Shown here: positions 38,101 to 46,061 of the stretch, in pieces
Layout of the letters: each line of letters starts with the position of its first letter
How positions within the stretch are numbered: position 1 is the first letter of the stretch
DNA from: Sinotaia quadrata
Taxonomy: Eukaryota > Mollusca > Gastropoda > Architaenioglossa > Viviparidae
DNA length: 64,000 nucleotides
Assembly (NCBI GenBank): GCA_028829895.1
Contig: CM054181.1
Location: 35,202,259-35,266,258 of the forward strand
Direction of reading: 5' to 3'
Notes under the pieces: model-generated
The model's database searches: none
Seen by the model: the letters and a program-made list of their open reading frames with translations, nothing else
What the model was told of the DNA's origin: nothing
Made by a program: the position numbers and the translations under genes

Positions 38101-39519
38101 ACCCTTAGATAATTTATCATACCCTTATATATTTTCCTCATGCTGCAATACTGATTGCCAATTATTACTAAATATTTTTAAAGAAGAAATAAAAATAATG
38201 CGATTCAAAAATTTAATTTATTAAACAAACATTAAATTTTAAAAGTATTATTTCTGTATTAAAGTCATATAACTTGTCTTTTGTATTAAAGTCATATAGC
38301 TCTCAGAGATAATACTACACCATAATATTACTATTAGTGGATGGTTATTCCTTATTCCTGATTTGGCTTTTAATATAGCAAATTACTGTATTTCTGTGCC
38401 AACTCTGGCTTAATACCTATACATGTACATGTGCTTCTAAACCAACTTTAGCACAATGCCTGTACCTATATACTAATTATTATATGATACCTATAATTCT
38501 AAACCAACTTTAGCACAATGCCTGTACCTATATTCCAAACTCTAATACACATACTTCCACATCCACTCTAGCACAAAACCTGAATGTCTATACAAATTCT
38601 AGTATAATACATGTACTTCTACATTCACTCTAGAATAATACTTAAACTTCTACATCAACTCTAGCATAATACCTGTTTCTATATCCACTCTAGCATAATA
38701 CCCGTACTTATATACCAACTCTAGTACCCATATTTCTATACCTACAATCCAAAAGTAATGTAATACCTGTACTTATATACCAACTCTAGTATCCATAGTT
38801 CTATGACTACAATCCAAAAGTAATGTAATACATGTACTTATATACCAACTCTAGTATCCATAGTTCTATGCCTACAATCCAAAAGTAATGTAATACATGT
38901 ACTTATATACCAACTCTAGTACCCATATTCCTATGCCTACAATCCAAAAGTAATGTAATACATATGAGTAACTGATGTGGAATAAATCAGAAGCTAATAC
39001 AGTACAAATGAGTAACTAGTATAAAGTCAGGTACTAATGTAGTACAAATAAATAGTATATGTTAAGTCAGAGTTAATGTACTACAAATGAGTAATTGGTA
39101 TAGGTTAAGTCAGAGTTAATGTACTACAAATGAGTAATTGGTATAGAGTGCCAGATGGTAATGAAGTACAAATGCAAAACTGTATAGAATAAAAATCTAG
39201 ATGTTGGATCTCTTAAATAATGTCTATTCCTTTGCATCTGCTAGAAGATAATAATATGAGAAGTCTTTGGGCAGTGGGAAATGGGGAATGTTTTACACAC
39301 ATGCATGCACGCACACACACACACATGCATGCACACACACACACACACACGCATGCACACACACACACATACACATGCACACAAACACACACACACACAT
39401 ACACATATTTACTGATATGCAAGAATGGCTTCCTTTGCAGTCAACTCTAGTTGCTTTGACTTTTTTTCCTTTTTTCCTTTCTTTTCCTTTTTCCCCTTTT
39501 TACCCTTCTTGCCTGCCAT
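19993..39519 (-). CDS. CCDC83: CCDC83 orthologue, complete coding region in 11 exons
   Basis: Eleven coding exons on the minus strand join with consistent phases into a protein of about 419 residues, close to the roughly 413 of vertebrate CCDC83. After a lysine-rich start (MAGKKGKKGKK) come conserved blocks in the vertebrate order: EAILAYQINVAEKK, HLERNNKLKADQ, DDVISVMKEKW, VWKQYRDIGS, DNEWLKKE, EIHRAETAKVRERVEELE, DLKISRTFYLTQ, and a C-terminal EDFEDYLDLGPVELKLLSV. The central part is predicted coiled coil. CCDC83 belongs to a poorly characterised coiled-coil group near BBOF1/CCDC176, with largely testis or ciliated expression in vertebrates. A cilium or sperm-axoneme role here is inference, supported by an X-box next to the 5' exon. 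The match comes from remembered vertebrate sequence, but block order and frame-preserving junctions make it strong. Oddity: several splice junctions are embedded in minisatellites. Confidence 0.92.
20465..21345. repeat. Minisatellites in CCDC83 intron 10: diverged block and homogeneous block
   Basis: A diverged block (20465-20830) with AGAGGTGGGATTGC-like units grades into a homogeneous block of about 23-29 bp units, ATGCCATGACAACTGCTATG, with GGACACTG and GGACATTG variants in recurring order. Confidence 0.92.
21370..21780. repeat. Minisatellite, about 55-60 bp units
   Basis: Six or seven diverged units containing AGTAAGTCTCCTAGTGACTG and AAGTAATTATAAGC. Confidence 0.88.
22330..23320. repeat. 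Minisatellite, 39-bp units, about 25 copies
   Basis: Units contain TTATGGATGTCACTGTGAGT and GGTGTGAGTGTATACTA. Because 39 is divisible by three, short frames repeat MDVIVSGVSVYYV, but frameshifted units break them. This is an array, not a gene. Confidence 0.93.
23625..25261 (-). mobile_element. Putative solo LTR or related insertion in CCDC83 intron 10
   Basis: A block of about 1.6 kb differs from its surroundings in being CpG-richer and free of minisatellites. On the minus strand it would begin TGTCACAGTCTG and end GGAAACGTAACA, giving short inverted termini (TGTCAC/GTAACA) typical of LTRs. A TATAAATA box lies near 25050 on that strand, with a donor-like CATAAG|GTACCA about 100 bp downstream. 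Flanks do not show a clean duplication for these ends, but ACTTGT occurs at both boundaries (23622-23627 and 25261-25266) and would define a slightly shorter insertion. No reverse transcriptase is present, so a different non-autonomous element is possible. Confidence 0.4.
25555..25613 (-). CDS. CCDC83: CCDC83 exon 10
   Basis: Acceptor GGTGTTTCAG, donor TTTGAA|GTGAGT. It encodes EANTSDIIQNISLEEEDFE. The acidic end followed by exon 11 gives EDFEDYLDLGP, matching vertebrate KDFKDYVNLGP across the junction. The acceptor is the end unit of a long tandem array. Confidence 0.8.
25605..26170. repeat. Minisatellite built on the CCDC83 exon 10 splice acceptor
   Basis: Units of about 21-28 bp contain AATCTTCTGAAACACCAAAC. 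On the minus strand this reads TTTGGTGTTTCAG followed by AAGATT, the same bases as the genuine exon 10 acceptor (GTGTTTCAG|AAGA). About 13 units keep this acceptor; others have the variant CTTTTAAAACACC. Confidence 0.9.
26285..26690. repeat. Minisatellite, 18-bp units
   Basis: About 20 units of TCTACAGGCATAAATCAC, with longer AAGCTGCACTC-containing variants. Open frames on both strands arise from the period. Confidence 0.93.
27150..27525. repeat. Minisatellite, 39-bp units, open on both strands
   Basis: About nine units of AACCATAGTAGTCACATCAT plus GTAGAAATATAATATCACT, two shortened by 6 bp. The unit has no stop in one frame on either strand, so 136- and 152-codon frames overlap antiparallel. 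Confidence 0.92.
27996..28024. repeat. (CA)n microsatellite
   Basis: Pure CA run ending in TATA. Confidence 0.95.
28485..28975. repeat. Minisatellite, about 37-60 bp units
   Basis: Units contain AACAACAACAGGTATAAGAA and ATATAGGTCAGGTATGTTTA, in a long form and a shortened form. Confidence 0.9.
28995..29078 (-). CDS. CCDC83: CCDC83 exon 9
   Basis: Acceptor ATAACTGCAG, donor CTGAAG|GTAAGC. It encodes RPKSAIQRAIEDKVRTISLH and AFKSKTE. This part of CCDC83 is poorly conserved, so the call rests on the splice sites, the open frame and matching phases on both sides. Confidence 0.7.
29618..29742 (-). CDS. CCDC83: CCDC83 exon 8
   Basis: Acceptor TTGCTATTAG; donor AAAA|GTAAAT, chosen because it joins exon 9 in frame (reading on unspliced would stop at 29580-29582). 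It begins RTFYLTQFEDSENLEKSG; vertebrate CCDC83 has RRLYLTQ here. The acceptor and first coding bases recur in a tandem array in the upstream intron. Confidence 0.82.
29690..30190. repeat. Minisatellite containing copies of the CCDC83 exon 8 acceptor and coding start
   Basis: About seven diverged units of 65-75 bp. On the minus strand each reads roughly ATGCTTG-TAG, then TTTCTACTTGACACAGTTTG and AAGAC, the same as the exon 8 acceptor and its codons for FYLTQFED. The outermost unit (about 30125-30170) extends further into exon-like sequence, ending in codons resembling NL. Confidence 0.88.
30350..30540. repeat. Minisatellite of 38-bp units made from the CCDC83 exon 7 donor
   Basis: Five units, plus-strand core GACAATACCTTGATATCTTA followed by AGGTATTTTGTATTCTTT. 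On the minus strand each carries CTTAAGATATCAAG|GTATTG, the exact 3' end of exon 7 with its donor. One unit has lost the donor context (CCATTATATC). Confidence 0.92.
30527..30648 (-). CDS. CCDC83: CCDC83 exon 7
   Basis: Acceptor TCTGTCTTTCAG, donor ATATCAAG|GTATTG in phase 2. It encodes VEIHRAETAKVRERVEELEY and QIMSNLFDCTVEDLKIS, matching the vertebrate IHRKEVEEL and LxNCxxVDLKI blocks. The last 14 coding bases and the donor are the first unit of a 38-bp minisatellite in the intron. Confidence 0.9.
31325..31735. repeat. Minisatellite, 26-bp units, about 15 copies
   Basis: Highly homogeneous GATAGCATTACACAAATCAC plus ATGGAA units, in CCDC83 intron 6. Confidence 0.95.
31935..32003 (-). CDS. 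CCDC83: CCDC83 exon 6
   Basis: Acceptor TTGTTGCAG, donor AAAGAG|GTATGT. Encodes 23 residues, RAMARLDKKDRQEVVDNEWL then KKE. The DNEWLKKE block matches vertebrate NDWLKKE. Confidence 0.88.
33140..33660 (+). pseudogene. Decayed non-LTR retrotransposon fragment (end of reverse transcriptase ORF)
   Basis: Plus-strand conceptual translation, with stops and frameshifts, follows the C-terminal part of CR1/jockey-type ORF2. Segments include MSKLMLQMNDYKT (compare the usual N-K-L-x-L-N-x-D-K-T-E), FSQSITNLGVLL (compare VRNLGVxLD), CSACLELEWISNL (compare CRxxxxELRRIS), TLVCSLVI, IQNTAVIIV (compare VQNxAARLI), TDHVSPYLHWPTFF and PKYLSDL. It lies antisense within CCDC83 intron 5. It is beyond function. 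Confidence 0.7.
33983..34074 (-). CDS. CCDC83: CCDC83 exon 5
   Basis: Acceptor CTTTTATACAG, donor TCAGAT|GTAAGT. It encodes HLTTNLKKIQVDIEQYTDES and AQQKDKASD, continuing the coiled coil. Confidence 0.85.
34140..34500. repeat. Minisatellite, about 73-bp units, five copies, each with a donor-like site
   Basis: Near-identical units contain CTTACCAATATAGGACACCT and AAATGACAGATATCTACTAG. On the minus strand each contains TTG|GTAAGTTATG, a strong 5' splice-site consensus within CCDC83 intron 4. Confidence 0.92.
34510..34600. repeat. Short tandem copies of the CCDC83 exon 4 donor
   Basis: The exon 4 junction (AAATGGCAA|GTGAGTATTTG on the minus strand) is followed by a partial copy and then by AAATGGCAATTGAGTATTTA, in which the donor is mutated. 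Confidence 0.65.
34582..34749 (-). CDS. CCDC83: CCDC83 exon 4
   Basis: Acceptor ATATTTTAG, donor GGCAA|GTGAGT. It encodes DLKSQIARKMVEIEEVQK, VWKQYRDIGSHVHE and a further helical stretch. Phases join exons 3 and 5 without a break. Confidence 0.9.
34835..35085. repeat. Tandem repeats, about 30 bp and about 110 bp units
   Basis: Two copies of a block with ATTGCAAGCAGCCTTTAG and TAGAGGTATCAAATTACTAA, preceded by TTAGATTACTAGCCTA duplicates. Confidence 0.8.
35100..36120. other. CCDC83 intron 3, unique part
   Basis: AT-rich, with no exon, repeat array or transposon terminus that I can support. Confidence 0.5.
36185..36353 (-). CDS. CCDC83: CCDC83 exon 3
   Basis: Acceptor TTCTTCTAATAG, donor GAAG|GTATTA. 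It encodes 56 codons including NNKLKADQELLLQNLL and TRDDVISVMKEKW. Human CCDC83 has the closely similar TREDVEEAMKEKW at this place. Confidence 0.9.
36360..37660. other. CCDC83 intron 2, unique part
   Basis: No arrays. The less AT-rich stretch around 36840-37400 may be an old inserted element, but it has no diagnostic motif. Confidence 0.45.
37670..37905. repeat. Minisatellite, 74-bp units, three copies
   Basis: Near-perfect units containing TTAACAAACATAAATATAAA and ACAGTAGCTCATTGTGATAC. The array stops only a few bases from the exon 2 donor. Confidence 0.93.
37909..37993 (-). CDS. CCDC83: CCDC83 exon 2
   Basis: Acceptor ATATTTACAG, donor GAGAGG|GTAGGA. It encodes INVAEKKLEDIRYEIRGW and EEKNRRHLER, start of the coiled coil. 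A three-copy 74-bp array begins six bases inside the downstream intron. Confidence 0.88.
38390..39185. repeat. Several overlapping minisatellites in CCDC83 intron 1
   Basis: Successive families: CAACTCTAGCATAATACC-like units (38390-38720), about 67-bp units containing AATCCAAAAGTAATGTAATA (38750-38960), and GTACAAATGAGTAATTGGTA-like units (38960-39170). Confidence 0.88.
39296..39405. repeat. (CA)n-rich microsatellite with ATGCA interruptions
   Basis: CA runs broken by GCATGCA and TA steps. It lies just inside the intron after the CCDC83 start exon. Confidence 0.95.
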
Positions 39520-39527
39520 TGTTCAGC
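39413..39527 (-). CDS. CCDC83: CCDC83 exon 1 (start codon)
   Basis: Acceptor TTGATTGCAG, 8 untranslated bases, then ATG at 39519-39517. It encodes a 22-residue Lys/Gly/Glu-rich head and ELTAKEAILAY, ending in phase 2 at CA|GTAAAT. A long CA microsatellite begins about 10 bp into the following intron. Confidence 0.85.
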
Positions 39528-40084
39528 CTGCAATCAAAAGTATATGTAAAATAACATTAGGCATCGTTTAACACTGTGTGCAACCAAGAGTGTTGGTAAA
39601 ATATCATTACAGAGTTACTATCGCTTCCAAACATTTTTCATAAAATTTTATAACAAAAGCTATTATTTCAATAAAAACTAATTGTTCTGTTTTGAATGAA
39701 CAATAAATGCACTGTGTGAGTTGAAATATTTTTCTTTTATGGACTTTGTGTAAGGTTTTGGACATCTGATGAATGCATAAACTTTGACATCAAGTGAGTG
39801 AAGACAAAGATGTGATAGTGAAGATGAAAGAGTAAGTGATAATGAATCATTGGAGATAAATCTATTATAAAAAAGGATTGGATCCTTATTAATTTGAGTT
39901 TGATGAAACAGTGTGAAAGTGGTTCATCAGGATACATTGGGACACCTTGACAACATGGGTTGTAAGTCAATTTCAGTGGAGGCAGATAATAGATTTATTT
40001 AGTCTGGCAACAATCATGATTAATCTCTCTGATTATAATATCAAAACATTCCTGCTTAGATCACTCTAAGAGACCCTAGAACTT

Positions 40085-40600
40085 GACACACTTCTCCAAC
40101 TCTCTACACTGGTTCCTGTTCACTCCACTCTCCACACTGGCTGCCTGTATACTCCACTCTTCACACCGGTTGCCTGTATACACCACTTTCCAGACTGGTT
40201 ACCTGTATATTCCACTCTCCACACTGGCTGCCTGTATACTCCACTCTCCACACCAGTTGCTTGTATACTCTACACTGGGTACCTTATAATCCACTCTCCA
40301 CACTGGATGTCTGTACACTTCCCTCTCCACACTAGTTGCCTGTATACCACTATCTACACTGGTTGCCTGTATACTCCACTCTCCACAGCGATTGCCTGTA
40401 TACTCCACTCTCCACACTTGTTGCCTGTATACTTCACTCACCACACTAGTTGCCTGTATACTCCACTTTCTACACTGGTTGCCTATATACTCCATTTTCC
40501 ATACTGGTTACCTGTATACCCCACTCTCCATACTGGCTACTGTATACTCCACTCCTCTCACTCTAAACTCCACTTTCCACAATGACTGCCTGTAAACTGC
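40085..40600. repeat. Minisatellite, about 23-29 bp units
   Basis: About 20 units containing TGTATACTCCACTCTCCACA and CTGGTTGCC. Frames on both strands are artefacts. Confidence 0.92.
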
Positions 40601-40974
40601 ATAATCTTAGCAAATGTTGGGAGACATATTTCACTGACTGATCTCAATCAAAATATCTGTTTGACTTCACTTAAGTATGCATTCCATCTTAACATCCAAA
40701 ATCTTTTTCTGACACCTGTATTCATAGACTCCCCATTAAGGAAATAATTTTAAAAAATGCTACTTTTCTTTTTTATATCAAGGTCTTTATACCCAGAGAA
40801 TGATTTTTTTTAAAACTCAGATATAGTCACACCATAACATGAAAAAAAACTTATACCATTTTCTCACCAATTAGTCTTTTATTTTTAAGATCTTGTTTAT
40901 TTATTTTCATCCTTTATATATGATCCATTTGGAAATGTACTTTTTCTCACACAAAAAAATTATGCATTTTGTGT

Positions 40975-41395
40975 CTTAGATGTTTATTGCAGAAGTGAAT
41001 GTAATGATAAGTGTAGAAGTGGAGTGTAATGCCAAGTACAGAAGTGAGTGTAATGATAATGTACAAGTGAGTATAATAAGTGGAGAAGTGACTATGATAA
41101 TTGATATGTGAACAAGTGAGTGTAATGCTAAGTATAGAAGTGAGTGTAATGATATGTGTAGAAGTGGGTGCAATGCTTAGTACTTTAGTAGAGAAGTGAG
41201 TGAAATGATGAATGCAGAATTGACTGTACTGCTAGTGCTAAGTAAAAAAATTAGTGTAATGATAAGTATACAAGTGAGTGTAATGATGAATGCAGAATTG
41301 ACTGTACTGCTAGTGCTAAGTAAAGAAATGAGTGTAATGATAAGTATACAAGTGAGTGTAATGAAAAGTGGAGAAATGAGTAATGTAAATAAATT
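40975..41395. repeat. Minisatellite, about 23-25 bp units with an 80-bp duplication
   Basis: Units like GTGAGTGTAATGATAAGTAT. Two longer blocks share ATGAATGCAGAATTGACTGT and CTGCTAGTGCTAAGTAAA. Confidence 0.9.
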
Positions 41396-41474
41396 GATCG
41401 CTTGTAATTGTTATCATGATTTGATTTATTGATTAATTAATTCATCGTATGCTATGTGGAACTTTTTATGTATT

Positions 41475-41484
41475 TATGTATGTA

Positions 41485-41544
<60 letters not shown>

Positions 41545-41545
41545 G
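41475..41545. repeat. (GT)n(GA)n compound microsatellite
   Basis: GTAT steps, then GT, then GA dinucleotides in adjoining pure runs. Confidence 0.95.
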
Positions 41546-41955
41546 AGAAATAGCTTTTTACTGTTTATATATCTTGCTAATATGCTTGTAAAAGTAATTA
41601 AATAATAATTAATTAATTAACTGAAGACGACAATTATGACAATAAATGAATAATTCATATGTACTACATAATGTAGTTAAACAATACACGATTGTATACT
41701 CAAACTATTTGACTTGAGAAAAAACATACCTGACAGGAAATTGATAAAAAGAATTAGAGAATAAAAGGTTTATGTTCAAGACCTTCCTGATGATTATACT
41801 AGTTTGAAGTAAATTTTCTTCCAAACCAAATCATTTAATTAAGCTACAAGTAGTTACTAATGGGCCGCCATCTTAGTTATGTTTAGCAACGGGTCAAGAG
41901 AGATTAGTCTTTTAAAATAATAATAAAACAGTGGACAGTTATCTCCCATACTTAC

Positions 41956-42005
41956 CTGACTGCTACAGAACCTCTCGTATGTCCAAAGTCTGGTCTCTAT
42001 GCGCT
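41956..42005 (-). other. CCDC83: CCDC83 5'UTR exon (transcription start approximate)
   Basis: On the minus strand a strong donor, CAGTCAG|GTAAGTATGG, ends an exon at 41956. The first coding exon has its own acceptor 8 bases before the ATG, so a non-coding 5' exon is required, and this is the best candidate upstream. The surrounding CpG content is higher than in the flanks. The start point is not determined. Confidence 0.55.
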
Positions 42006-42008
42006 TCC

Positions 42009-42022
42009 GTTGCTAATGTGAC
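42009..42022 (-). promoter_or_regulatory. X-box-like RFX motif at the CCDC83 promoter
   Basis: Minus-strand GTCACATTAGCAAC fits the X-box form GTNRCC-(N0-3)-RGYAAC with one mismatch in the left half and a perfect right half (AGCAAC). It lies about 50 bp upstream of the 5'UTR donor. RFX factors use such sites to drive ciliary genes in animals. Use here is inferred. Confidence 0.5.
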
Positions 42023-42024
42023 GC

Positions 42025-43785
42025 GAACAAAAAAGACTTGCGCGGCATTTTGATACGCAATAATTATTAACAGACCCATTTCAGTTTCATAAGAGGCATA
42101 TATTGGGGTTTTCCAAATTAAAATAACTAATTAGTTACACTTAATTCACTCGCAATGGGTAGAATTAATACGAGGCTGCATGTAAATAACCTAATTATCA
42201 CTTTTAACTAAAAGCATGACCAGGATAAAATAAAATTAACAATAAAATGTGTTGGTTCAAAAAAGTTGATAAAATTATTAGTCTTCTCGGTTAACATTTC
42301 TGGCATCATGATATCAACCGATAATTTAATTTAAATTCCTGCATTCTATAACACTTAGTCGCTAAGGGCAGATATAATACCAAAATAAAGGCCTACTTGA
42401 CTAGTAGCATTGATATACACTACAGATCTAGAAACCGATTATGAATCCAAGCCGGTAGTAAGACTGAATATGCTGATAATTTCACTTAGTTGATGGACAC
42501 GCCTGATGTGTATATTTTATAAATTAGTCTTGCGTAAGTAATATAGATATTACATATTTGACATTCAATTTAAACCATCATTCCGGCAAGCAATTAAGCT
42601 TGTTTATAAACGGTGAAAATGATTATTTCTTGCATTTATTAATTTTAATGGGTTGTTTGAATGTAATTTTGATGGTTGAATATAAAATATTATTACATTT
42701 TGTTGACTTTTTACTTATAGGCCTACAGTTGATTTGAAGGATGTGTTAAAACTTACAAAATTAAATGAAATGGCTTGTTTTAACATTAACAAAATGATGT
42801 GATATTATTACAGTTATTTAATAAAAATTCAACATACTCTTCTTTTGAAGAATTTTGTTATGAGTTTTATTTATTTGCATCCAGGGGCAATTCACATCAC
42901 TTCTCAGTAAGCGTAAATGTATGTAGCGATACTACCTGTGTATAACGATTGTATCTGTGTATGGTACAAACTACATTGTATAATGATATTATCAATGTAT
43001 AGTGTACAAATAAATATATAAATATTAATAAAGCCTAAATGCACAAATCTTACCAGTGGAACACAGTATACTTTAGGAGTAGGCACTCTAAACACTCAGA
43101 TTTATCCTGCACTTAAGCTGCCGGCCAAAAAGAGTTGACTGTTTTGAAATGACACCTAGTCTAAAATAATCTACTGACAGTAACTGCCTGCAAATTCAGA
43201 AATTGCTGTTGTTAATGTAGGGGTCGCTTTCGGCTTCCGCCGCTTTCGCGCTGATCAGAATTTGCCTTTAATCCAGCTGCTATTATTTGTTAGTTTGATT
43301 TTAAACTACATAGATTCACCTGCAAACTCAGAGATTGCCTTTAATCCAGTTGTTATTATATGTTAGTTTGATTTTAAACTCCATAGATTTACTATTCTAC
43401 TACTACTACTGGCAAGTGTCCGGACAAGAGCTGTAGCCACAAAATCTGCCAGAAAGGCACAGAGACTTTGAGTCTGTCAGCCTGTGTCCCCTGACAGAAT
43501 ACACTTGGAAACATATTATCATATAATCTAATGGTCTAAGTGGGATGTATAAGAGAATACGATTAATGTTAAATATAAGAACATATATAATATCTAGACA
43601 TACAAACGAAACCACATACCTTCGGCAGTATAAATAGCGAATGGTTCCTGCTGCGTTAATTACTGGCAATTAAAGGTGATATTAATATGAAGTTTATGTA
43701 ACTATTTGGTGTGGTCAATCGTGATGGTCTGCCGGTTGTTGTTGTTTTTAATCAAATCATTATGAAATTCTTTAGTTAACATAAA
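42025..43785. other. Intergenic region upstream of CCDC83
   Basis: No gene recognised. A tandem duplication of about 105 bp (units containing GCCTTTAATCCAG and TTAGTTTGATTTTAAACT) lies at about 43255-43395. The minus-strand 87-codon frame at 43406-43669 ends in a Cys-rich stretch but has no other support. Confidence 0.5.
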
Positions 43786-43786
43786 A

Positions 43787-43939
43787 TTACACTTCCTTGA
43801 AGCCATTTCCGAAGATTTTAATTTGACCTTCACTGATGTTTGCCAGACGATGTTCGCTACTGCTTGCCAAAGCCGGTAGTTTTTGCCATTTCCAGTCCCA
43901 GGTTCGCTTTAATCGATTATTGATAGCTTCGCTGTTCGT
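43787..43939 (-). CDS. Terminal coding exon of an unidentified minus-strand gene
   Basis: After a good acceptor (TTTCTTAACTTTAG) the frame runs for 50 codons to TAA at 43789-43787. The peptide includes TNSEAINNRLKRTWDWKWQK and ends EGQIKIFGNGFKEV. Base composition is clearly less AT-rich than the flanks, and the residue mix is protein-like. I do not recognise the family. Upstream exons should lie at higher coordinates on the minus strand. Candidates are the 44.5-kb open region and the exons near 50.2 and 51.7 kb, but none can be linked by similarity. Confidence 0.45.
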   Translation of the reverse strand, partial: TNSEAINNRLKRTWDWKWQKLPALASSSEHRLANISEGQIKIFGNGFKEV

Positions 43940-44289
43940 CTAAAGTTAAGAAACGAATGTTTCCCCAAACGGGTATATACGTATACATATTTTAGTAAAT
44001 TATTTCTATTGTGGTTTATCAAAATAAACTTTAAACAATAAACTGTTTATTTCAGGACGAAATACGACAAACTTGTGCAAACGACTCGTCGTTTTGAACA
44101 ATTGTTTTGCATCAAAACAGTATGTTGGAAATAGCAATTCGTTCTTTGACAGAACATCCTAACTTATCTTGAAAATATTATTACATAATCTGTAACATGT
44201 TTAGTGCAAAGTAGAAAATTCACTTTTGAAAAATATTTTTCATTCTTCTTCGTGACCAAAGTGATTACTGATGTTGCTTGCAATTTTAA

Positions 44290-44522
44290 TTTGAGATTTA
44301 AAAAAAAAAAGAAGAAAAAATTATTCGTATTCGCCATCCCAATGTAAAAAAATAAAGGTCCTTTCAAAGAGAAATGCGATTTTGTCTCTCTAAGGATGAC
44401 AAGTGTATATTTATTTGTTAGTGCAGCGAAAAAACAAGCATTCAAATTAGACGATGTATCGACTCCAATTACACTCCCAGTCTCTCCAATATAGTTAACT
44501 TTTAGATCTTTAAGCTGCTCTA
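44290..44522 (-). CDS. Possible coding exon, unrecognised
   Basis: After TTTTTATGTAG on the minus strand an open frame reads EQLKDLKVNYIGETGSVIGV, then DTSSNLNACFFAALTNKYTL and VILRETKSHFSLKG, before running into an A/T-rich poly-Phe stretch. The first 60 residues look protein-like. No clean donor is visible, so the 3' limit is a guess. It may belong with the terminal exon at 43787-43939. Confidence 0.25.
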
Positions 44523-44593
44523 CATAAAAAAAAATACACGATAAAATTAGGTGGTCCATTCTGTGTGAATGATCTGTTGTAGTAATATATACA

Positions 44594-44621
44594 CGTGTGT
44601 GTGTGTGTGTGTGTGTGTGCA
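44594..44621. repeat. (GT)n microsatellite
   Basis: Pure GT run. Confidence 0.95.
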
Positions 44622-44744
44622 ACAGCATCATTTAAAAAGTACCTTGTCGGCAACTGCCTGTCGTCTCATTTTATTTCCAAACACAAAAAGAACACCAAAC
44701 AATGACATGCAAACGTTGCATTAATTTAAGACAATATGCGATGT

Positions 44745-45115
44745 GATGAAGTGAATTGTAGTGGTTGTGATAATGACAGTGAGTTGCAATGGTTGTGATC
44801 ATGCCAATGAGTTATGATGGTTGTGATGCTGCTGATAAGTTGTTGTAATTGTGATGGTGCTGGCGAGTCGTTGTGATAGTGATGGTATTGATGAGTTGTT
44901 GTGATTGTGATGGTGCTGGCGAGTCGTTGTGATAGTGATGGTATTGATGAGTTGTTGTGGTTGTGATGGTGCTGATGAGTTGTTGTGATTGTGATGGTGC
45001 TGATGAGTTGTTGTGATTGTGATGGTGCTGATGAGTTGTTGTGATAGTGGTGGTGCTGATGAGTTGTTGTGACAGTGATGGTGCTGATGAGTTGTTGTGG
45101 GTGTGATGATGCATA
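44745..45115. repeat. Minisatellite, about 28-bp units
   Basis: About 13 units of GAGTTGTTGTGATTGTGATG plus GTGCTGAT. The minus-strand His/Asn/Ser/Thr-rich frames (44726-45331) are products of the array. Confidence 0.93.
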
Positions 45116-45464
45116 TATTACTGCTGCTTTTAGTCTAGGACACTGAACAGTTTGCCAGAGTTGCACTTTATAAAAGTACATAACATTTAATTCTATGCAG
45201 TAAGGCACAATAATACTTATATAAAAGTATATAACATTTAATTCTAAGCAATACTGGCATGAGATTGCTAAATGGATCAGCTCTGAATATAAAAAGTTTA
45301 TTTTTCCTCTATAAATTAAATGTTCTCTCATACAATTTTAAGGTCAAACTTAACTTGTATTTTTAAAAATATCATTAGAGATAAATATCTATAAATACTT
45401 ATGTGGCAAGCAAAAGTTGCCTGCACATATTTGAGATAATTATGTTATGAGTAATGCATAGGAA

Positions 45465-45600
45465 GTAGTGTAGCAGTCAGTATTTACAACGCATTGGGAT
45501 GCTGAGTCAATATAAATAACACCTGAAAAATTAGCAGTCAGTATTTACAACGCATTGGGACGCTGAGCTAATATAAATAACACCTGAAAAATTAGCAGCA
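45465..45600. repeat. Tandem duplication, two copies of about 68 bp
   Basis: Copies start GCAGTCAGTATTTACAACGC and differ at only a few positions. Confidence 0.92.
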
Positions 45601-46060
45601 GATGACCTAGGTGGGTGACAATGATGTCCCAAGATGACATGTAAATCTAAAAAGCTAGACACACAGGCGCCAGGGTTTGGTGTGCACAGTAGCATAATAC
45701 CTAATCAATTTTCCTAAGATGGATCGAGGGCTGTGGTAAGTTGTCTAATTGATAAAGAAAGAATGGGCTTAGAAATATTTTTGTATATTTAGAACTATTG
45801 ATTTTTATGATTCTGAAAATAGATCTAGAGATGTTTGTGTATTTTGGATGGATATTTTTATGGCTTATAATTAAATAGATTCAGTATATTTTATATTGCG
45901 GAGTATATGACATTGTTCTAATGGAAATGTAAATCTGAATTTAATTGTGATTATATTCATGCCCACGTATATGAATGAGGGCTAATGATTTTATTTGCAA
46001 GAATGTAAGTTTGAGAATGCTTGTGGGAGATAGGAGTATAGAAACATTTTAGACCTAAAT
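45600..46060. other. Unique AT-rich DNA
   Basis: A plus-strand ATG followed by a strong donor (GATCGAGGGCTGTG|GTAAGT near 45735) could be a tiny first exon, but nothing downstream connects to it. Confidence 0.3.
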
Positions 46061-46061
46061 C

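Noticed and set aside
40085..40600. Overlapping Tyr/Thr/Leu-rich frames on both strands
   Set aside because: Minisatellite artefact; no stable unit frame across the array.
41873..41890. Second X-box-like site (GTTATGTTTAGCAAC) inside the first CCDC83 intron
   Set aside because: Only the right half-site matches; two or more mismatches in the left half.
43406..43669. Minus-strand frame with a Cys-rich end, considered as a small secreted peptide
   Set aside because: The hydrophobic part is internal, there is no proper start or cleavage site and no splice support.
44726..45331. 201-codon His/Asn/Ser/Thr-rich minus-strand frame
   Set aside because: Mostly the 28-bp array; a non-triplet period creates three rotating frames.
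45715..45745. Plus-strand ATG with a strong donor, considered as a first exon
   Set aside because: Six codons only and no downstream plus-strand exon found.
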